Source of the DNA: Neorhizobium galegae
GTDB lineage: Bacteria > Pseudomonadota > Alphaproteobacteria > Rhizobiales > Rhizobiaceae
Length of the DNA: 64,000 nt
Direction of reading: 5' to 3'
Assembly (NCBI RefSeq): GCF_017877135.1
Contig: NZ_JAGIPH010000001.1
Coordinates: 1,116,001-1,180,000 of the forward strand
The notes under the pieces are model-generated. The model worked only from the letters and a program-made list of their open reading frames with translations. It was not told where the DNA came from and did no database searches. The position numbers and the translations under genes are program-made. Positions 9,392 through 18,765 of the stretch are shown here, one piece after another; positions within the stretch are counted from its first letter, which is position 1; every line of letters starts with the position of its first letter.

Positions 9392-10156
9392 TCAGGGCAT
9401 CTGCGCCTTGCCAAGCGCGAGAACCGGGCCGGTCGGTGCGCCGCTCGGCGAGCCGCCATAGGGTTCGAGGCTGACAGCCAGTGTCACGCCATCCTTCAGC
9501 TTCGGTCGAAGGGCCTGCGGCACGGCAAGCTCTCCCTCGCCCGATTGCGGCAGGATGCCGAGCGAGACGGCCTTATCGTTGCCGTCGATCACCCAGAGTT
9601 CCAGCGAATGCGGCTGGTCGCCGGCAGTGGCGACAGGTGTGAGGCGCAAAATACCGTCGCCGGCACTGTAGCGCGCAATCAGGCTCACCGCATTGTTCTG
9701 GCCGGCGAGTTCTGCAAGCGGGCGAAGCGGGGCCGGTTGCCGCTGACCGGACCGGCCAGCGTCCGGTGCGCCGGGCAGCGGCGCCACGAACGTAAAGAAC
9801 ATCGTGCCGGCAAACAGGAAGATGGAGGCAAGCGCAAGCGTGCGCCAGAAGGCAAGCGAGCCCCAAAGTCCGGCAAACGTGCTGGTTCTCGATGCCAGCG
9901 CGCGACGGCGGGTGGCAAGCACCCGGCGCTCCACCATCGGCAGGATGAAGTCGGGCGGTGCGATCGCCTCATATTCGTCGTTGAGCGGCGAAAGATTCTC
10001 TTCCCAGCGGGCGACGATGGCGGCAAAGGGGCGGTCGCGACGGATGCGCGCCTCCACCCGTGCGCGGCTTTCTGCCGACAGCACGCCCAGCACATATTCA
10101 CCGGCAAGAACCTCGTCGCGGGCGCGGTCGCCTTCGCTCTGGTCAGGATTGCTCAT
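9392..10156 (-). CDS. Anti-sigma factor, RskA/ChrR-like membrane protein
   Basis: 254 residues. The N-terminal cytoplasmic part (about 1-105) begins with an anti-sigma helical domain containing AGEYVLGVLSAESRARVEARI. One membrane segment follows (about 112-132, LALASIFLFAGTMFFTFVAPL), then a C-terminal periplasmic RskA-type domain with the family motif ELWVIDG. It should hold the co-encoded sigma factor at the membrane until a signal triggers release. The ATG at 10156 overlaps the sigma stop by four bases, which sets both the start and the coupling. No zinc-binding HxxxCxxC motif is seen, so a non-redox signal is more likely. Confidence 0.9.
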   Translation of the reverse strand: MSNPDQSEGDRARDEVLAGEYVLGVLSAESRARVEARIRRDRPFAAIVARWEENLSPLNDEYEAIAPPDFILPMVERRVLATRRRALASRTSTFAGLWGSLAFWRTLALASIFLFAGTMFFTFVAPLPGAPDAGRSGQRQPAPLRPLAELAGQNNAVSLIARYSAGDGILRLTPVATAGDQPHSLELWVIDGNDKAVSLGILPQSGEGELAVPQALRPKLKDGVTLAVSLEPYGGSPSGAPTGPVLALGKAQMP

Positions 10157-10701
10157 CGCTCCATGCACTCTCTCAACGACAACAGGCTTCGCCTCAGCCA
10201 GGTGCGCATGGTGTTCAGGGGAACAGCATGACGCTTTGCCAGTTCCTGGTAGCTCAGCCCCTCCACATAGGCACTTTTCACAGCCTCGGCGCGCTGAGGA
10301 TCCAACTCTTGCATGCACCTGTCAATGCGCCTTCCCTCGCCTTTGATGACGGCAGTGCTTTCCGGGTCCGGCGCATCATCTGGAAACTGCTGCGCCCCCT
10401 CCTCCAGGCTGTCGGAGGCGGGACGGCGGGCGCGCAACACGTCGATGGCATGGTTGCGCGCGATCGCACACAGCCAGGGCATCGGCCCGACATTGGAGCC
10501 GGCAAAGCGCTGGGCATTGCGCCAGATTTTCACATAAACCTCCTGCAGCGCATCCTGCGCATCCTCGCGATCCTTGAGGATACGAAGGCAGACGCCGAAA
10601 AGTTTTGGCGAGGTTCGTTCATAGACCGCCCGGAAGGCGTCACCATCCTTCAGCGCAATCTGCGCCACCAGGTGGGAAAGCTCCGCATCACTGCTTTTCA
10701 C
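10153..10701 (-). CDS. ECF-family RNA polymerase sigma factor (SigK-like)
   Basis: 182 residues. Region 2 is at about 20-90 (YERTSPKLFGVCLRIL, DAQDALQEVYVKIWRN) and region 4 at about 125-180 (SAYVEGLSYQELAKRHAVPLNTMRTWLRRSL with its helix-turn-helix). The length is standard for a two-domain ECF sigma factor. The start is GTG, supported by GGGAGG about 9 bases upstream. It is translationally coupled to the anti-sigma gene and divergent from argB. Such pairs usually drive their own promoter. I saw GGAAATAA upstream (about 10780) but no matching partner before the fasciclin gene. Confidence 0.93.
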   Translation of the reverse strand: MKSSDAELSHLVAQIALKDGDAFRAVYERTSPKLFGVCLRILKDREDAQDALQEVYVKIWRNAQRFAGSNVGPMPWLCAIARNHAIDVLRARRPASDSLEEGAQQFPDDAPDPESTAVIKGEGRRIDRCMQELDPQRAEAVKSAYVEGLSYQELAKRHAVPLNTMRTWLRRSLLSLRECMER

Positions 10702-10838
10702 GTGGTCGGCCTCCCGGCATTGCAGCCTGCCTTTTTTGACGTCATCGTGACACTTACGCTCATTTGTTGGCGCCGGATTATTTCCTCTGTCAAAAACATG
10801 CGTTACAAGGCCGCACCTGAGGTTCCAGAGGTAATTCG

Positions 10839-11726
10839 ATGTCCCTTTCCGAAAGTGAGATGCAGGCGCAGCTGCTCGCGCAGGCGCTGCCCTTCATGCA
10901 GCGTTACGAGAACAAGACCATCGTCGTGAAATATGGCGGCCATGCCATGGGCGATGCGGCGCTTGGCAAGGCCTTTGCCGAAGACATCGCGCTTTTGAAG
11001 CAGTCGGGCGTCAACCCGATCGTGGTTCATGGCGGCGGCCCGCAGATCGGCGCCATGCTGTCGAAAATGGGCATCGAGTCGAAATTCGAGGGTGGCCTGC
11101 GCGTGACGGACCAGAAGACGGTCGAGATCGTCGAAATGGTGCTTGCCGGTTCCATCAACAAGGAAATCGTCGCCCTCATCAACCAGACCGGCGAATGGGC
11201 GATCGGGCTGTGCGGCAAGGACGGCAACATGGTGTTTGCCGAAAAGGCCCGCAAGACCGTCATCGACCCGGATTCCAATATCGAACGTGTGCTCGATCTC
11301 GGTTTCGTCGGCGAAGTGGTGGAAGTCGACCGCACGCTGCTTGATCTTCTGGCCAAGTCCGAAATGATCCCGGTGATTGCCCCCGTCGCTCCCGGCCGTG
11401 ACGGCGCGACCTATAATATCAATGCCGATACCTTTGCCGGCGCGATTGCCGGCGCGCTGCGCGCCGACCGCCTGCTGTTCCTGACCGACGTTCCGGGCGT
11501 GCTCGACCGCGACAAGAACCTGATCAAGGAACTGTCGGTTGCCCAGGCGCAGGCTCTCATCAAGGACGGCACGATTTCCGGCGGCATGATCCCCAAGGTC
11601 GAAACCTGCATCGACGCCATCCGCGCCGGCGTGCAGGGTGTCGTCATCCTGAACGGCAAGACGTCCCATTCGGTGCTGCTCGAAATCTTCACCGAAGGTG
11701 GTGCCGGAACGCTGATCGTTCCCTGA
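10839..11726 (+). CDS. argB: Acetylglutamate kinase
   Basis: 295 residues, full length. It catalyses ATP-dependent phosphorylation of N-acetyl-L-glutamate, the second step of arginine synthesis. Visible family motifs are the nucleotide-binding VVKYGGHAM near the N terminus, VVHGGGPQI at about 62-70, [23 protein letters not shown] and [11 protein letters not shown] ribosome-binding site (AGAGG) precedes the start. It converges on the DMT transporter with only 9 bases between the stops. Confidence 0.98.
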   Translation: MSLSESEMQAQLLAQALPFMQRYENKTIVVKYGGHAMGDAALGKAFAEDIALLKQSGVNPIVVHGGGPQIGAMLSKMGIESKFEGGLRVTDQKTVEIVEMVLAGSINKEIVALINQTGEWAIGLCGKDGNMVFAEKARKTVIDPDSNIERVLDLGFVGEVVEVDRTLLDLLAKSEMIPVIAPVAPGRDGATYNINADTFAGAIAGALRADRLLFLTDVPGVLDRDKNLIKELSVAQAQALIKDGTISGGMIPKVETCIDAIRAGVQGVVILNGKTSHSVLLEIFTEGGAGTLIVP

Positions 11727-11735
11727 CCTCAGACG

Positions 11736-12638
11736 TCAGAGAAACAGAAGACCGAGGATGCCTGCAACGATCAGCAGGCATCCCAGAACCTCCAGCCGGT
11801 TGATCTTCTCATGGAAGAGGAAGACCGAGGCCATGAAGGTGAAGACCAGTTCGATCTGGCCGAGCGCCCGCACATAGGCCACCTGTTGCAGGGTCATCGC
11901 CGTGAACCACCCGGCAGAGCCCACCACGCCCGCAAGCCCCACCAAAGCCGACGTTCTCCATGAGCGGATGACCTTGCCGATTTCGCTTCGGTCCGTCGCC
12001 AGCATCCAGAAGAGCATGAACAGCGTCTGGAAGCCGGTGACGAAAGCCAGCGTGAAGCCTGCCTGCATCACGGCGTTCGGCCCATCGAGCGACAGCGACG
12101 CCGAACGATAGGCCACCGCCGAAATGCCGAACACGGCCCCGGATGCAATGCCGATCAAGGCCGTGCGGGTGGCGAGCGAACGGAACAGGCCGGAAAAGGT
12201 CAGAGGCGAGCGCGCCACCGAAATCGTCATCACGCCGACAATGCCGATGAGGATCGCAACCAGCGTGCCAAGGCTCAAGCGTTCGCCCAGGATGACGAGG
12301 CCGAAGAGCGCCGCCTGCATCGGTTCGGTCTTGGAATAGGCCGTCCCGACGGTAAAATTGCGCAGCGAAAACAGGTAGACCAGCATGATGGTCGCATAGA
12401 TCTGCGCAAGCCCGCCAATGATCGACCAGACGGCAAAGCCGAGTGTCGGCTGCGGCAGGCGGAAGCCGCCGAAGAGATGCAGGCCTGCGACATAGAGCAC
12501 TGCGACCGGAAACCCGTAACCGAAGCGCACAAAACTTGCGCCCCGCGTGCCGAGCGAGCCCTGCAGATGCTTTTGCAAGGCCGAGCGCAAATTCTGCAAA
12601 AAGGCGGCGGCAATGGTGATGGGGATCCAGAGTTCCAT
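11736..12638 (-). CDS. DMT-superfamily (EamA-like) transporter
   Basis: 300 residues, almost entirely hydrophobic, with about ten predicted membrane helices in two halves: the EamA duplication, with halves starting near residues 1 and 150. Such proteins export metabolites or drugs; no residue points to a substrate. The start lies back to back with the divergent HAD gene. Convergent with argB, but nothing suggests that it exports arginine intermediates. Confidence 0.85.
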   Translation of the reverse strand: MELWIPITIAAAFLQNLRSALQKHLQGSLGTRGASFVRFGYGFPVAVLYVAGLHLFGGFRLPQPTLGFAVWSIIGGLAQIYATIMLVYLFSLRNFTVGTAYSKTEPMQAALFGLVILGERLSLGTLVAILIGIVGVMTISVARSPLTFSGLFRSLATRTALIGIASGAVFGISAVAYRSASLSLDGPNAVMQAGFTLAFVTGFQTLFMLFWMLATDRSEIGKVIRSWRTSALVGLAGVVGSAGWFTAMTLQQVAYVRALGQIELVFTFMASVFLFHEKINRLEVLGCLLIVAGILGLLFL

Positions 12639-12751
12639 TGAGTGGCGCTAGCATGAGGCCCGTGCACCCGCCAAGGCCACCTCGGGCCGGAACGGTTCGG
12701 CTTACGGCCGGATGGCTTTTCTTTCCGTGGCGAGCGGTGCATAAAGCGGCC

Positions 12752-13462
12752 ATGCCACAGCTCAACGCCACGCCCGACCCCGCCGATTTCGCCAATGTCC
12801 GTGACTGGGTGTTTGATCTCGAGAACACGCTTTATCCGCACCACGTCAATCTGTTTGCGCAGATCGACCGCAACATGACGGCCTTCGTGGCCGAACTCCT
12901 GCAGATGGAGCCGCAGGAGGCACGGGTTCTCCAGAAGCGCTATTATCACGAGCACGGAACGACCCTGAAGGGCCTGATGGTGCATCACGGCATCGATCCG
13001 AACGGGTTCCTCGAGCGCGCGCATGCCATCGACTATTCCGCGCTTCTGCCGCATCCGGAACTGGGCGAGGCAATCAAGGCGCTGCCGGGGCGCAAGTTCG
13101 TCTTTACCAACGGCACCGTTTCGCATGCGCAGGCAGCGGCCCGGGCACTCGGCATTCTCGATCAGTTCGACGATATCTTCGACATCGTGGCGGCCGATTA
13201 CGTGCCGAAACCCGCCGGCGCCACCTATGACAAGTTCGCCAGCCTCAACCGCGTCGATACGCGCCATGCGGCGATGTTCGAGGATCTGCCGCGCAATCTC
13301 GAAGTGCCCCGTGCGCTCGGCATGAAGACCGTGCTGATGGTGCCGCGCAATCTCGGCGATTTCATCATCGAACGCTGGGAACAGGCGCAGGACGAGGACC
13401 CCAACGTCGATTACATGACCGACGACCTGGTGGCCTTCCTCGGCGCCATCCTTCAACGCTGA
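12752..13462 (+). CDS. HAD-superfamily pyrimidine 5'-nucleotidase-like hydrolase
   Basis: 236 residues. The HAD layout fits pyrimidine 5'-nucleotidases of the SDT1 type: motif I FDLENTLYP (about residue 17-25), motif II FTNGT, motif III around KPAGATYDKF and motif IV MFEDLPRN. In most members motif I reads DLDNT; here the second aspartate, the general acid/base, is Glu (codon GAG). I chose the ATG at 12752; readings from further upstream add unconserved residues. It stands alone, divergent from the transporter gene. Confidence 0.85.
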   Translation: MPQLNATPDPADFANVRDWVFDLENTLYPHHVNLFAQIDRNMTAFVAELLQMEPQEARVLQKRYYHEHGTTLKGLMVHHGIDPNGFLERAHAIDYSALLPHPELGEAIKALPGRKFVFTNGTVSHAQAAARALGILDQFDDIFDIVAADYVPKPAGATYDKFASLNRVDTRHAAMFEDLPRNLEVPRALGMKTVLMVPRNLGDFIIERWEQAQDEDPNVDYMTDDLVAFLGAILQR

Positions 13463-13565
13463 CGGCAAAACATTACCAAAGCTTCACTAGAGATTACCGA
13501 TGTTTAAGTGGTGAAGGCGGGCAAGCAGCCCTAGCTTGGTGTCAAGACAACAAGCAGAAGGATGC

Positions 13566-14279
13566 ATGTCTATGACGATCAAGAAACTTGCTCTCGCAGC
13601 CCTTGGCGCGACATTCCTCGTCGGGGCAGCCGCGCCAAGCTTTGCAGCACCCGAGGGGCGGCCCCATCACGGTCCCGGCCGGCCCGGCCCCGAGCGCGCC
13701 ATGATGCGGGACATGATGTTCATTCGTCTGCTGAAGGAAGCCGACACCAACAAGGATGGCAAGATCACCCGCGAAGAAGTGGCGGCCTGGGGTGATCGCC
13801 TGTTTGCGGCAGCCGACGAAAACAAGGACGGCGTGCTGACGCCGGGCGAACTGCGCAAGTACCACGAGGCGCGCATGGAAGAGTGGCGTGAAAAGCGCCG
13901 CGCCGAACGCGCCGCCGAGCCGAAGGGCCCAGGCGCCGAGCCGGACGAAATGGCCGATGACGAAGGCGGCCCGCCACCACCGCCGGAAGCCGGTGGCTCG
14001 CGCGGCCCCGGTGGACCCGATGCCATGAAGCATGACGGCGGCCCCCGCGGCGAAGGTCCCCGTGGCGAAGGTCCCCGCGGCCCGCATGGACGGCATCACG
14101 GCATGGGTCCGCGCGGCATGATGCCGATGATGGCCCTCATTCACATGGCCGACACCGACGAGAACGGCCAGATCAGCAAGGCCGAGGCAACGGCGGCCAT
14201 CGACAAGCTGTTTGACCGCATGGATCGCAACAAGGACGGTGTCATCACCATCGACGACCTGCCGGACCGCCCGTTCTGA
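13566..14279 (+). CDS. Secreted EF-hand protein with Gly/Pro/His-rich centre
   Basis: 237 residues. A signal peptide (KLALAALGATFLVGAAAPSFA) leads to EF-hand loops: DTNKDGKITREE (about 60), DENKDGVLTPGE (about 83), then near the C terminus DTDENGQISKAE and DRNKDGVITIDD. Between the pairs lies a charged, Pro/Gly-rich linker with three RGEGP-like repeats and a HGRHHGMG cluster. The protein probably binds calcium in the periplasm or outside the cell. The function is unknown. AGAAGGA lies just before the start, and a terminator follows the stop. Confidence 0.85.
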   Translation: MSMTIKKLALAALGATFLVGAAAPSFAAPEGRPHHGPGRPGPERAMMRDMMFIRLLKEADTNKDGKITREEVAAWGDRLFAAADENKDGVLTPGELRKYHEARMEEWREKRRAERAAEPKGPGAEPDEMADDEGGPPPPPEAGGSRGPGGPDAMKHDGGPRGEGPRGEGPRGPHGRHHGMGPRGMMPMMALIHMADTDENGQISKAEATAAIDKLFDRMDRNKDGVITIDDLPDRPF

Positions 14280-14311
14280 TCCTCGCCCTCACGCTCTGAC
14301 GAAGAGAAACG

Positions 14312-14343
14312 GCCCGCCCCTCACCGCGAGGGAGCGGGCTTTT
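14312..14343 (+). terminator. Terminator of the EF-hand gene, overlapping the 3' end of the LOG gene
   Basis: Stem GCCCGC/GCGGGC with an inner CCTC/GAGG helix, followed by four T. The hairpin includes the last codons and stop of the opposite-strand LOG gene at 14321, so the two converging genes share this DNA. Confidence 0.7.
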
Positions 14344-15202
14344 CCATGTCGTAGAAATCGGCCATCACCTGCCACGCCTCCTCGGCGGTTTCGACGAAAT
14401 TCAACAGCTCGATGTCTTCCGGCGCAATGGTGCCGAAATCGGCCAACGCCTGGAAATCGATGATCTTGTGCCAGAATTTCTCCCCGAACAGGATGAGCGG
14501 GATGCGCGCCATGCGCCGCGTCTGGATGAGCGTGACGGCCTCGAACAGCTCGTCCAGCGTGCCAAAGCCGCCCGGAAACACCGCAATCGCCCGCGCCCGC
14601 ATGAGGAAATGCATCTTGCGGATGGCGAAATAGTGGAAGTTGAAACTGAGCGCCGGCGTGACATAGGGATTGGGCGCCTGCTCGTGCGGCAGAAGAATGT
14701 TGAGCCCGATCGTCGGGGCCCCCGCTTCCGAAGCGCCGCGATTGCCGGCCTCCATCACGCCGGGGCCACCGCCGGTCACCACGACATATTCCTGATGGCC
14801 GTGAAGGGCCGACTCCTGCGCACAGAGCGCGGCAAACTTGCGCGCTTCCTCATAATAGGTCGAGGCCGCGGTCAGGTTCTTGCGCTGCACCTCGTTGCGG
14901 GCAGCCCAGGGCTCGGTGCCGGGGGCCGGGATGCGCGCGCCGCCGAAGAGAACGACGGTGGACTTGATGCCCATTTCGGTAAGCGTCATTTCCGGCTTCA
15001 GCAGCTCCAGCTGCAGGCGCACGGGGCGCAACTCGTCACGGCAGAGAAAATCCTCGTCCACATAGGCCAGCCGATAGGAGGGCGATTCCGACTGCGGCGT
15101 CCTGGGAATGGCGCGGGCACGCAGCTTGTCGACGGAGCTGTCCTTCAGCGGATCGAAGACACCACCCTTGCGTCTCTTCGCGTCGTTCTTTCCTGCGGCC
15201 AT
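14321..15202 (-). CDS. LOG-family protein (TIGR00730-type Rossmann nucleotidase)
   Basis: 293 residues. It carries the LOG hallmarks: VVTGGGPGVMEAGNRGA and the catalytic/phosphate-binding PGGFGTLDELFE at about 207-218. The family cleaves the ribosyl bond of nucleoside 5'-monophosphates, as in cytokinin riboside monophosphate phosphoribohydrolase or AMP/CMP nucleosidase; older records call it lysine decarboxylase. Compared with plant LOGs it has about 90 extra N-terminal residues, usual for the long proteobacterial group. I prefer the ATG at 15202 (MAAGKNDAKRRK); an upstream in-frame start at 15232 is possible. Whether it makes active cytokinin cannot be told from sequence. Confidence 0.88.
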   Translation of the reverse strand: MAAGKNDAKRRKGGVFDPLKDSSVDKLRARAIPRTPQSESPSYRLAYVDEDFLCRDELRPVRLQLELLKPEMTLTEMGIKSTVVLFGGARIPAPGTEPWAARNEVQRKNLTAASTYYEEARKFAALCAQESALHGHQEYVVVTGGGPGVMEAGNRGASEAGAPTIGLNILLPHEQAPNPYVTPALSFNFHYFAIRKMHFLMRARAIAVFPGGFGTLDELFEAVTLIQTRRMARIPLILFGEKFWHKIIDFQALADFGTIAPEDIELLNFVETAEEAWQVMADFYDMEKPAPSR

Positions 15203-15341
15203 CTGTCGTGTCCTTCGCAATCCTGATGTCACTGTCTCGTTCTATCCGCAATGGATTGAGGAAGTGTGCGGTTCCCCATTCACATGCGATGCATTGCTGC
15301 GTTTCGCCGGGCGGGTCTTCGTGCCGGCACGCCAAACCACA

Positions 15342-15370
15342 TTGACGCTTAAGTGGCGGTCGCTTAGAGC
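15342..15370 (+). promoter_or_regulatory. Candidate promoter of dapD-dapE
   Basis: TTGACG and TAGAGC with an exact 17-base spacer, 73 bases before the dapD start, in the gap between divergent LOG and dapD. The -35 is strong and the -10 is weak. Confidence 0.5.
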
Positions 15371-15442
15371 AAAAGGCAAGAATTTGCCAGCCGGCAGCGC
15401 GCTTGCCCTCATCACGATCCGTGTGACATCCAAGGACCCCCC

Positions 15443-16312
15443 ATGACCAGCCCCGAGCCCAAGGACTTCTCCTCCCTCGAAGCGACCATCGAACAGGCCT
15501 TCGACAACCGCGATAGCGTCAACCTTGGCACCAAAGGCGAGATCCGCGACGCCGTCGAGGAAGCCCTGAACCTTCTCGACGCCGGCACGCTGCGGGTTGC
15601 CGCGCGTGGCGCAGACGGCCAGTGGACGGTTCACCAATGGCTGAAGAAGGCGGTTCTTCTCTCCTTCCGCCTCAACGACATGGAAGTGGTGAAGGGCGGC
15701 CCCGGCGCCTCCACCTGGTGGGACAAGGTGCCGTCGAAATTCGAAGGCTGGGGCGAGAACCAGTTCCGCGCCGCCGGCTTCCGCGCCGTGCCGAATGCCG
15801 TCGTGCGCCGCTCGGCCTATGTCTCGAAGGGCGTCGTATTGATGCCGTCCTTCGTCAATCTCGGCGCCTATGTCGGTGAAAACACCATGGTCGACACCTG
15901 GGCGACCGTCGGCTCCTGCGCGCAGATCGGCTCCAACGTTCACCTGTCCGGCGGCGTCGGCATCGGCGGCGTTCTGGAGCCCCTGCAGGCCGGCCCCACG
16001 ATCATCGAGGACAATTGCTTCATCGGCGCCCGCTCGGAAGTGGTCGAAGGCTGCATCATCCGCGAGGGTTCGGTTCTGGGCATGGGCGTCTATATCGGCA
16101 AGTCGACCAAGATCGTCGATCGCGCCACGGGCGAGGTCATGTATGGCGAAGTGCCGCCCTATTCGGTCGTCGTTGCCGGCTCCATGCCGTCTGCCAACGC
16201 CACGATGGGCAACGGCCTTCCCGCCCCGCATCTCTACTGCGCCGTCATCGTCAAGCGCGTCGATGAAAAGACCCGCTCGAAGACCGGCATCAACGAGCTG
16301 CTGCGCGACTGA
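15443..16312 (+). CDS. dapD: Tetrahydrodipicolinate N-succinyltransferase
   Basis: 289 residues. It transfers succinyl from succinyl-CoA to tetrahydrodipicolinate in the lysine/meso-diaminopimelate pathway. After a helical N-terminal domain come left-handed beta-helix hexapeptide repeats (about 110-240), with the family stretches [34 protein letters not shown] and [18 protein letters not shown] precedes the ATG. It sits 15 bases before dapE, which acts two steps later in the same pathway. Confidence 0.97.
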   Translation: MTSPEPKDFSSLEATIEQAFDNRDSVNLGTKGEIRDAVEEALNLLDAGTLRVAARGADGQWTVHQWLKKAVLLSFRLNDMEVVKGGPGASTWWDKVPSKFEGWGENQFRAAGFRAVPNAVVRRSAYVSKGVVLMPSFVNLGAYVGENTMVDTWATVGSCAQIGSNVHLSGGVGIGGVLEPLQAGPTIIEDNCFIGARSEVVEGCIIREGSVLGMGVYIGKSTKIVDRATGEVMYGEVPPYSVVVAGSMPSANATMGNGLPAPHLYCAVIVKRVDEKTRSKTGINELLRD

Positions 16313-16327
16313 CCGAAAGCCTATCCG

Positions 16328-17521
16328 ATGTCTGCCACCGATCCCGTCGAAAACCTCGGCACTCTCATCCGCTGCCCGTCGGTCACACCGGCGGAAGGCG
16401 GCGCGCTGTCGGCGCTTCAGGCCATGCTGGAACCACTCGGCTTTTCAGTCGAGCGGGTGACGGCCACGGAGGCGGGAACGCCGGACATCGAGAACCTCTA
16501 TGCACGACTGGGAACGGCCGGACCGCACCTGATGTTTGCCGGCCATACCGACGTCGTGCCGGTCGGCGATGCGGGTGCCTGGAGCCATCCGCCCTTTGCC
16601 GCCGAAATCGCCGGCGGCGAACTGTTCGGCCGTGGTGCCGTCGACATGAAGGGCGGCATCGCCTGCTTCATCGCAGCCGTTGCCCGCCATATCGAAAAGC
16701 ATGGGGCGCCTGAGGGCTCCATCTCCTTCCTCATCACCGGCGACGAGGAAGGCCCGGCGATCAACGGCACGGTGAAACTCCTGGAATGGGCCGCCGCAAA
16801 GGGCGAGCGCTGGGATGCCTGCCTGGTTGGCGAACCGACCAATCCGGACCGCCTCGGCGACATGATCAAGATCGGCCGCCGCGGCTCGATCTCCGGCTTC
16901 GTCACCGTGCATGGCGTGCAGGGCCATGTGGCCTATCCGCACCTCGCCGACAATCCGCTGCGGACGGCAACGGCCATGATGCAAGCGCTGATGAACCCGC
17001 CGCTCGATGCGGGCACCGAGAATTTTCCGCCGTCGAACCTTGAAGTCACCGCCATCGATACGGGCAATACAGCCACCAATGTCATTCCGGCAAAGGTCAA
17101 ATTTGCCTTCAACGTGCGCTTCAACGATCTGTGGAGCGTGGAGAGCCTGCAGGCGGAATTGCTTGCCCGTCTCGACAAGGCCTGCGCCGACGAGAGCCTG
17201 AGGCCCGGTCGCCCGGCGATGCGCTATGACATCACCTGGTCGGAGCGCCCGAGCCATGTTTTTCTCACCCGCAACGATGCGCTCGTCTCCTCGCTTTCCG
17301 GCGCCGTCGAAAGCGTGACCGGCCAGACGCCCAAACTGTCGACCACCGGCGGCACCTCGGATGCGCGCTTCATCAAGGATTATTGCCCGGTGGTGGAATT
17401 CGGCCTTGTCGGCCAGACCATGCACATGGTGGACGAGCGCGTGGCCGTGGCGGATCTCGAAACACTGACCGGGATCTACGGCGTGTTCATCGAGCGCTGG
17501 TTCGCGCATGCTGCCCTTTAG
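16328..17521 (+). CDS. dapE: Succinyl-diaminopimelate desuccinylase
   Basis: 397 residues, an M20-family two-zinc metallohydrolase. Metal and active-site motifs are [12 protein letters not shown] (first zinc histidine), [22 protein letters not shown] (catalytic Glu and metal Glu), and the C-terminal [10 protein letters not shown] and GQTMHMVDE. It removes succinate from N-succinyl-LL-diaminopimelate. The 3' end overlaps the start of the following membrane-protein gene by 14 bases, so that gene is likely co-translated. Confidence 0.97.
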   Translation: MSATDPVENLGTLIRCPSVTPAEGGALSALQAMLEPLGFSVERVTATEAGTPDIENLYARLGTAGPHLMFAGHTDVVPVGDAGAWSHPPFAAEIAGGELFGRGAVDMKGGIACFIAAVARHIEKHGAPEGSISFLITGDEEGPAINGTVKLLEWAAAKGERWDACLVGEPTNPDRLGDMIKIGRRGSISGFVTVHGVQGHVAYPHLADNPLRTATAMMQALMNPPLDAGTENFPPSNLEVTAIDTGNTATNVIPAKVKFAFNVRFNDLWSVESLQAELLARLDKACADESLRPGRPAMRYDITWSERPSHVFLTRNDALVSSLSGAVESVTGQTPKLSTTGGTSDARFIKDYCPVVEFGLVGQTMHMVDERVAVADLETLTGIYGVFIERWFAHAAL

Positions 17522-18128
17522 CCAGCCGAAGCGGCATCTGGCCGGCCTGCTGCTGCTGGTGCGGGGCGATGCCCGTGGCCTGTCGGTGTTTGATATTTCA
17601 GACGAAGGGCTCGCACGCTCCTTCAGCGCCTATCTCTGGACGCTTCCGGTCATCGCTTTCTATGGCATCGGCAGCTGGCTGGTGGAACGTGGCGGGACGC
17701 CGGGTCTTGGCCACCCTGCGGCGGCCATGGGCGGCAGCCTTTCCTTTGCCTTCAAATTCCTGCTCAACGAGGCAGCCGGCATTGTTTTGCCGATCCTCCT
17801 GTTGTCGCTTGCCTCGCCGCTTCTCACCGTCCGAGTACTCCTGCGCACGCTGATCGTGACGTGGAACTGGTCGGCACTCGTCTATCTGCCGCTCGTCCAT
17901 CTGGTGGCCGCACCCTTCTTTCTCATGAACCTGCAGACCTGGAACCTTGCAAGCCTGGCGGTCGTCGTGCTGGCGCTGATCGGCGCGGGCGTCGCCTTGT
18001 TCGCGCTTCAATGGCACCTTCTGACAACCGTCGTTGGCGGCGACAGCCGGATCCGGCTGCTGATCCTGCTGATCCTTTTGCTATCGCCTCTGGCCATGTT
18101 GCCGCTTCGCACCCATTTGTCGTCCTGA
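17508..18128 (+). CDS. Uncharacterised five-helix membrane protein A (paralogue of the next gene)
   Basis: 206 residues with about five hydrophobic helices. I do not recognise a family. The N-terminal block, [20 protein letters not shown] followed by DEGLARSF, lines up with the same region of the next gene ([20 protein letters not shown], then DRGMMRSF), with similar helix order afterwards. The two are therefore tandem paralogues. It overlaps the dapE stop by 14 bases, suggesting translational coupling to lysine/peptidoglycan-precursor synthesis, but that does not show a role in that pathway. Confidence 0.85.
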   Translation: MLPFSQPKRHLAGLLLLVRGDARGLSVFDISDEGLARSFSAYLWTLPVIAFYGIGSWLVERGGTPGLGHPAAAMGGSLSFAFKFLLNEAAGIVLPILLLSLASPLLTVRVLLRTLIVTWNWSALVYLPLVHLVAAPFFLMNLQTWNLASLAVVVLALIGAGVALFALQWHLLTTVVGGDSRIRLLILLILLLSPLAMLPLRTHLSS

Positions 18129-18168
18129 CATCCCCCGCCTCCCCGTCTCAACCGATACGAGATCCCCC

Positions 18169-18765
18169 TTGCCTCCCTTCCATGAAATCAAGCTCTACCT
18201 CTTCGGTCTCTGGCTGCTGATCAAGGGCAACCGAGCGGGCTTCAAGTATCTCGACCTGAGCGACCGCGGCATGATGCGCTCCTTCTGGGCCATCGTCTGG
18301 TGCCTGCCGGCCATCGGCCTGTCATGGTTCTGGTGGCGTCTTGCCTATCAGCAGGGGCTTCCACCCAGCCAATCGATCGGCGGCATCTTCTTCCTGCGCA
18401 TGGCCATGCTGGAGGCGGCCAACTGGCTGTTTCCGCTGGTTCTGGCCGGCATTCTTGCGCTGATGCTCGGCATCGGCCGCTACTTTCCGGCCATCGTCTT
18501 CGTCACCAACTGGCTGTCGGTGCCGTTTTCCTATCTGTATGGCGTGCTGAGCCTGCTGCTGATTGCCGTGCCCGGCCTGACTGGCCTGATTGCGCTGGTC
18601 TGGCTTGGCGCCATCATCGCGCTCATCGTATCGCTCAGCCGGATCTTCCGCATGCTGCTCGGCGATCAGCGGCTGATGATCGCCACCCTCACCATGGTGC
18701 TGATCGTGCCCTCACTCCTCCTCTCGGACGTTCTGGAGCGATTTCTCGACGTCTATCCGGGCTGA
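18169..18765 (+). CDS. Uncharacterised five-helix membrane protein B (paralogue of the previous gene)
   Basis: 198 residues with about five membrane helices. I infer a TTG start: the next in-frame ATG (18271) would remove the block conserved with the upstream paralogue, and from the TTG both proteins begin with a near-identical PPF/LPF-led segment at the same distance. Its last 54 bases overlap, on the opposite strand, the 3' end of truA. No catalytic or transport motif is evident. Confidence 0.8.
   Translation: MPPFHEIKLYLFGLWLLIKGNRAGFKYLDLSDRGMMRSFWAIVWCLPAIGLSWFWWRLAYQQGLPPSQSIGGIFFLRMAMLEAANWLFPLVLAGILALMLGIGRYFPAIVFVTNWLSVPFSYLYGVLSLLLIAVPGLTGLIALVWLGAIIALIVSLSRIFRMLLGDQRLMIATLTMVLIVPSLLLSDVLERFLDVYPG

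Noticed and set aside
10741..10800. GGAAATAA as the autoregulatory -35 of the ECF sigma factor
   Set aside because: A similar motif with matching spacing could not be found before the fasciclin gene, so there is no second site to support a shared promoter.
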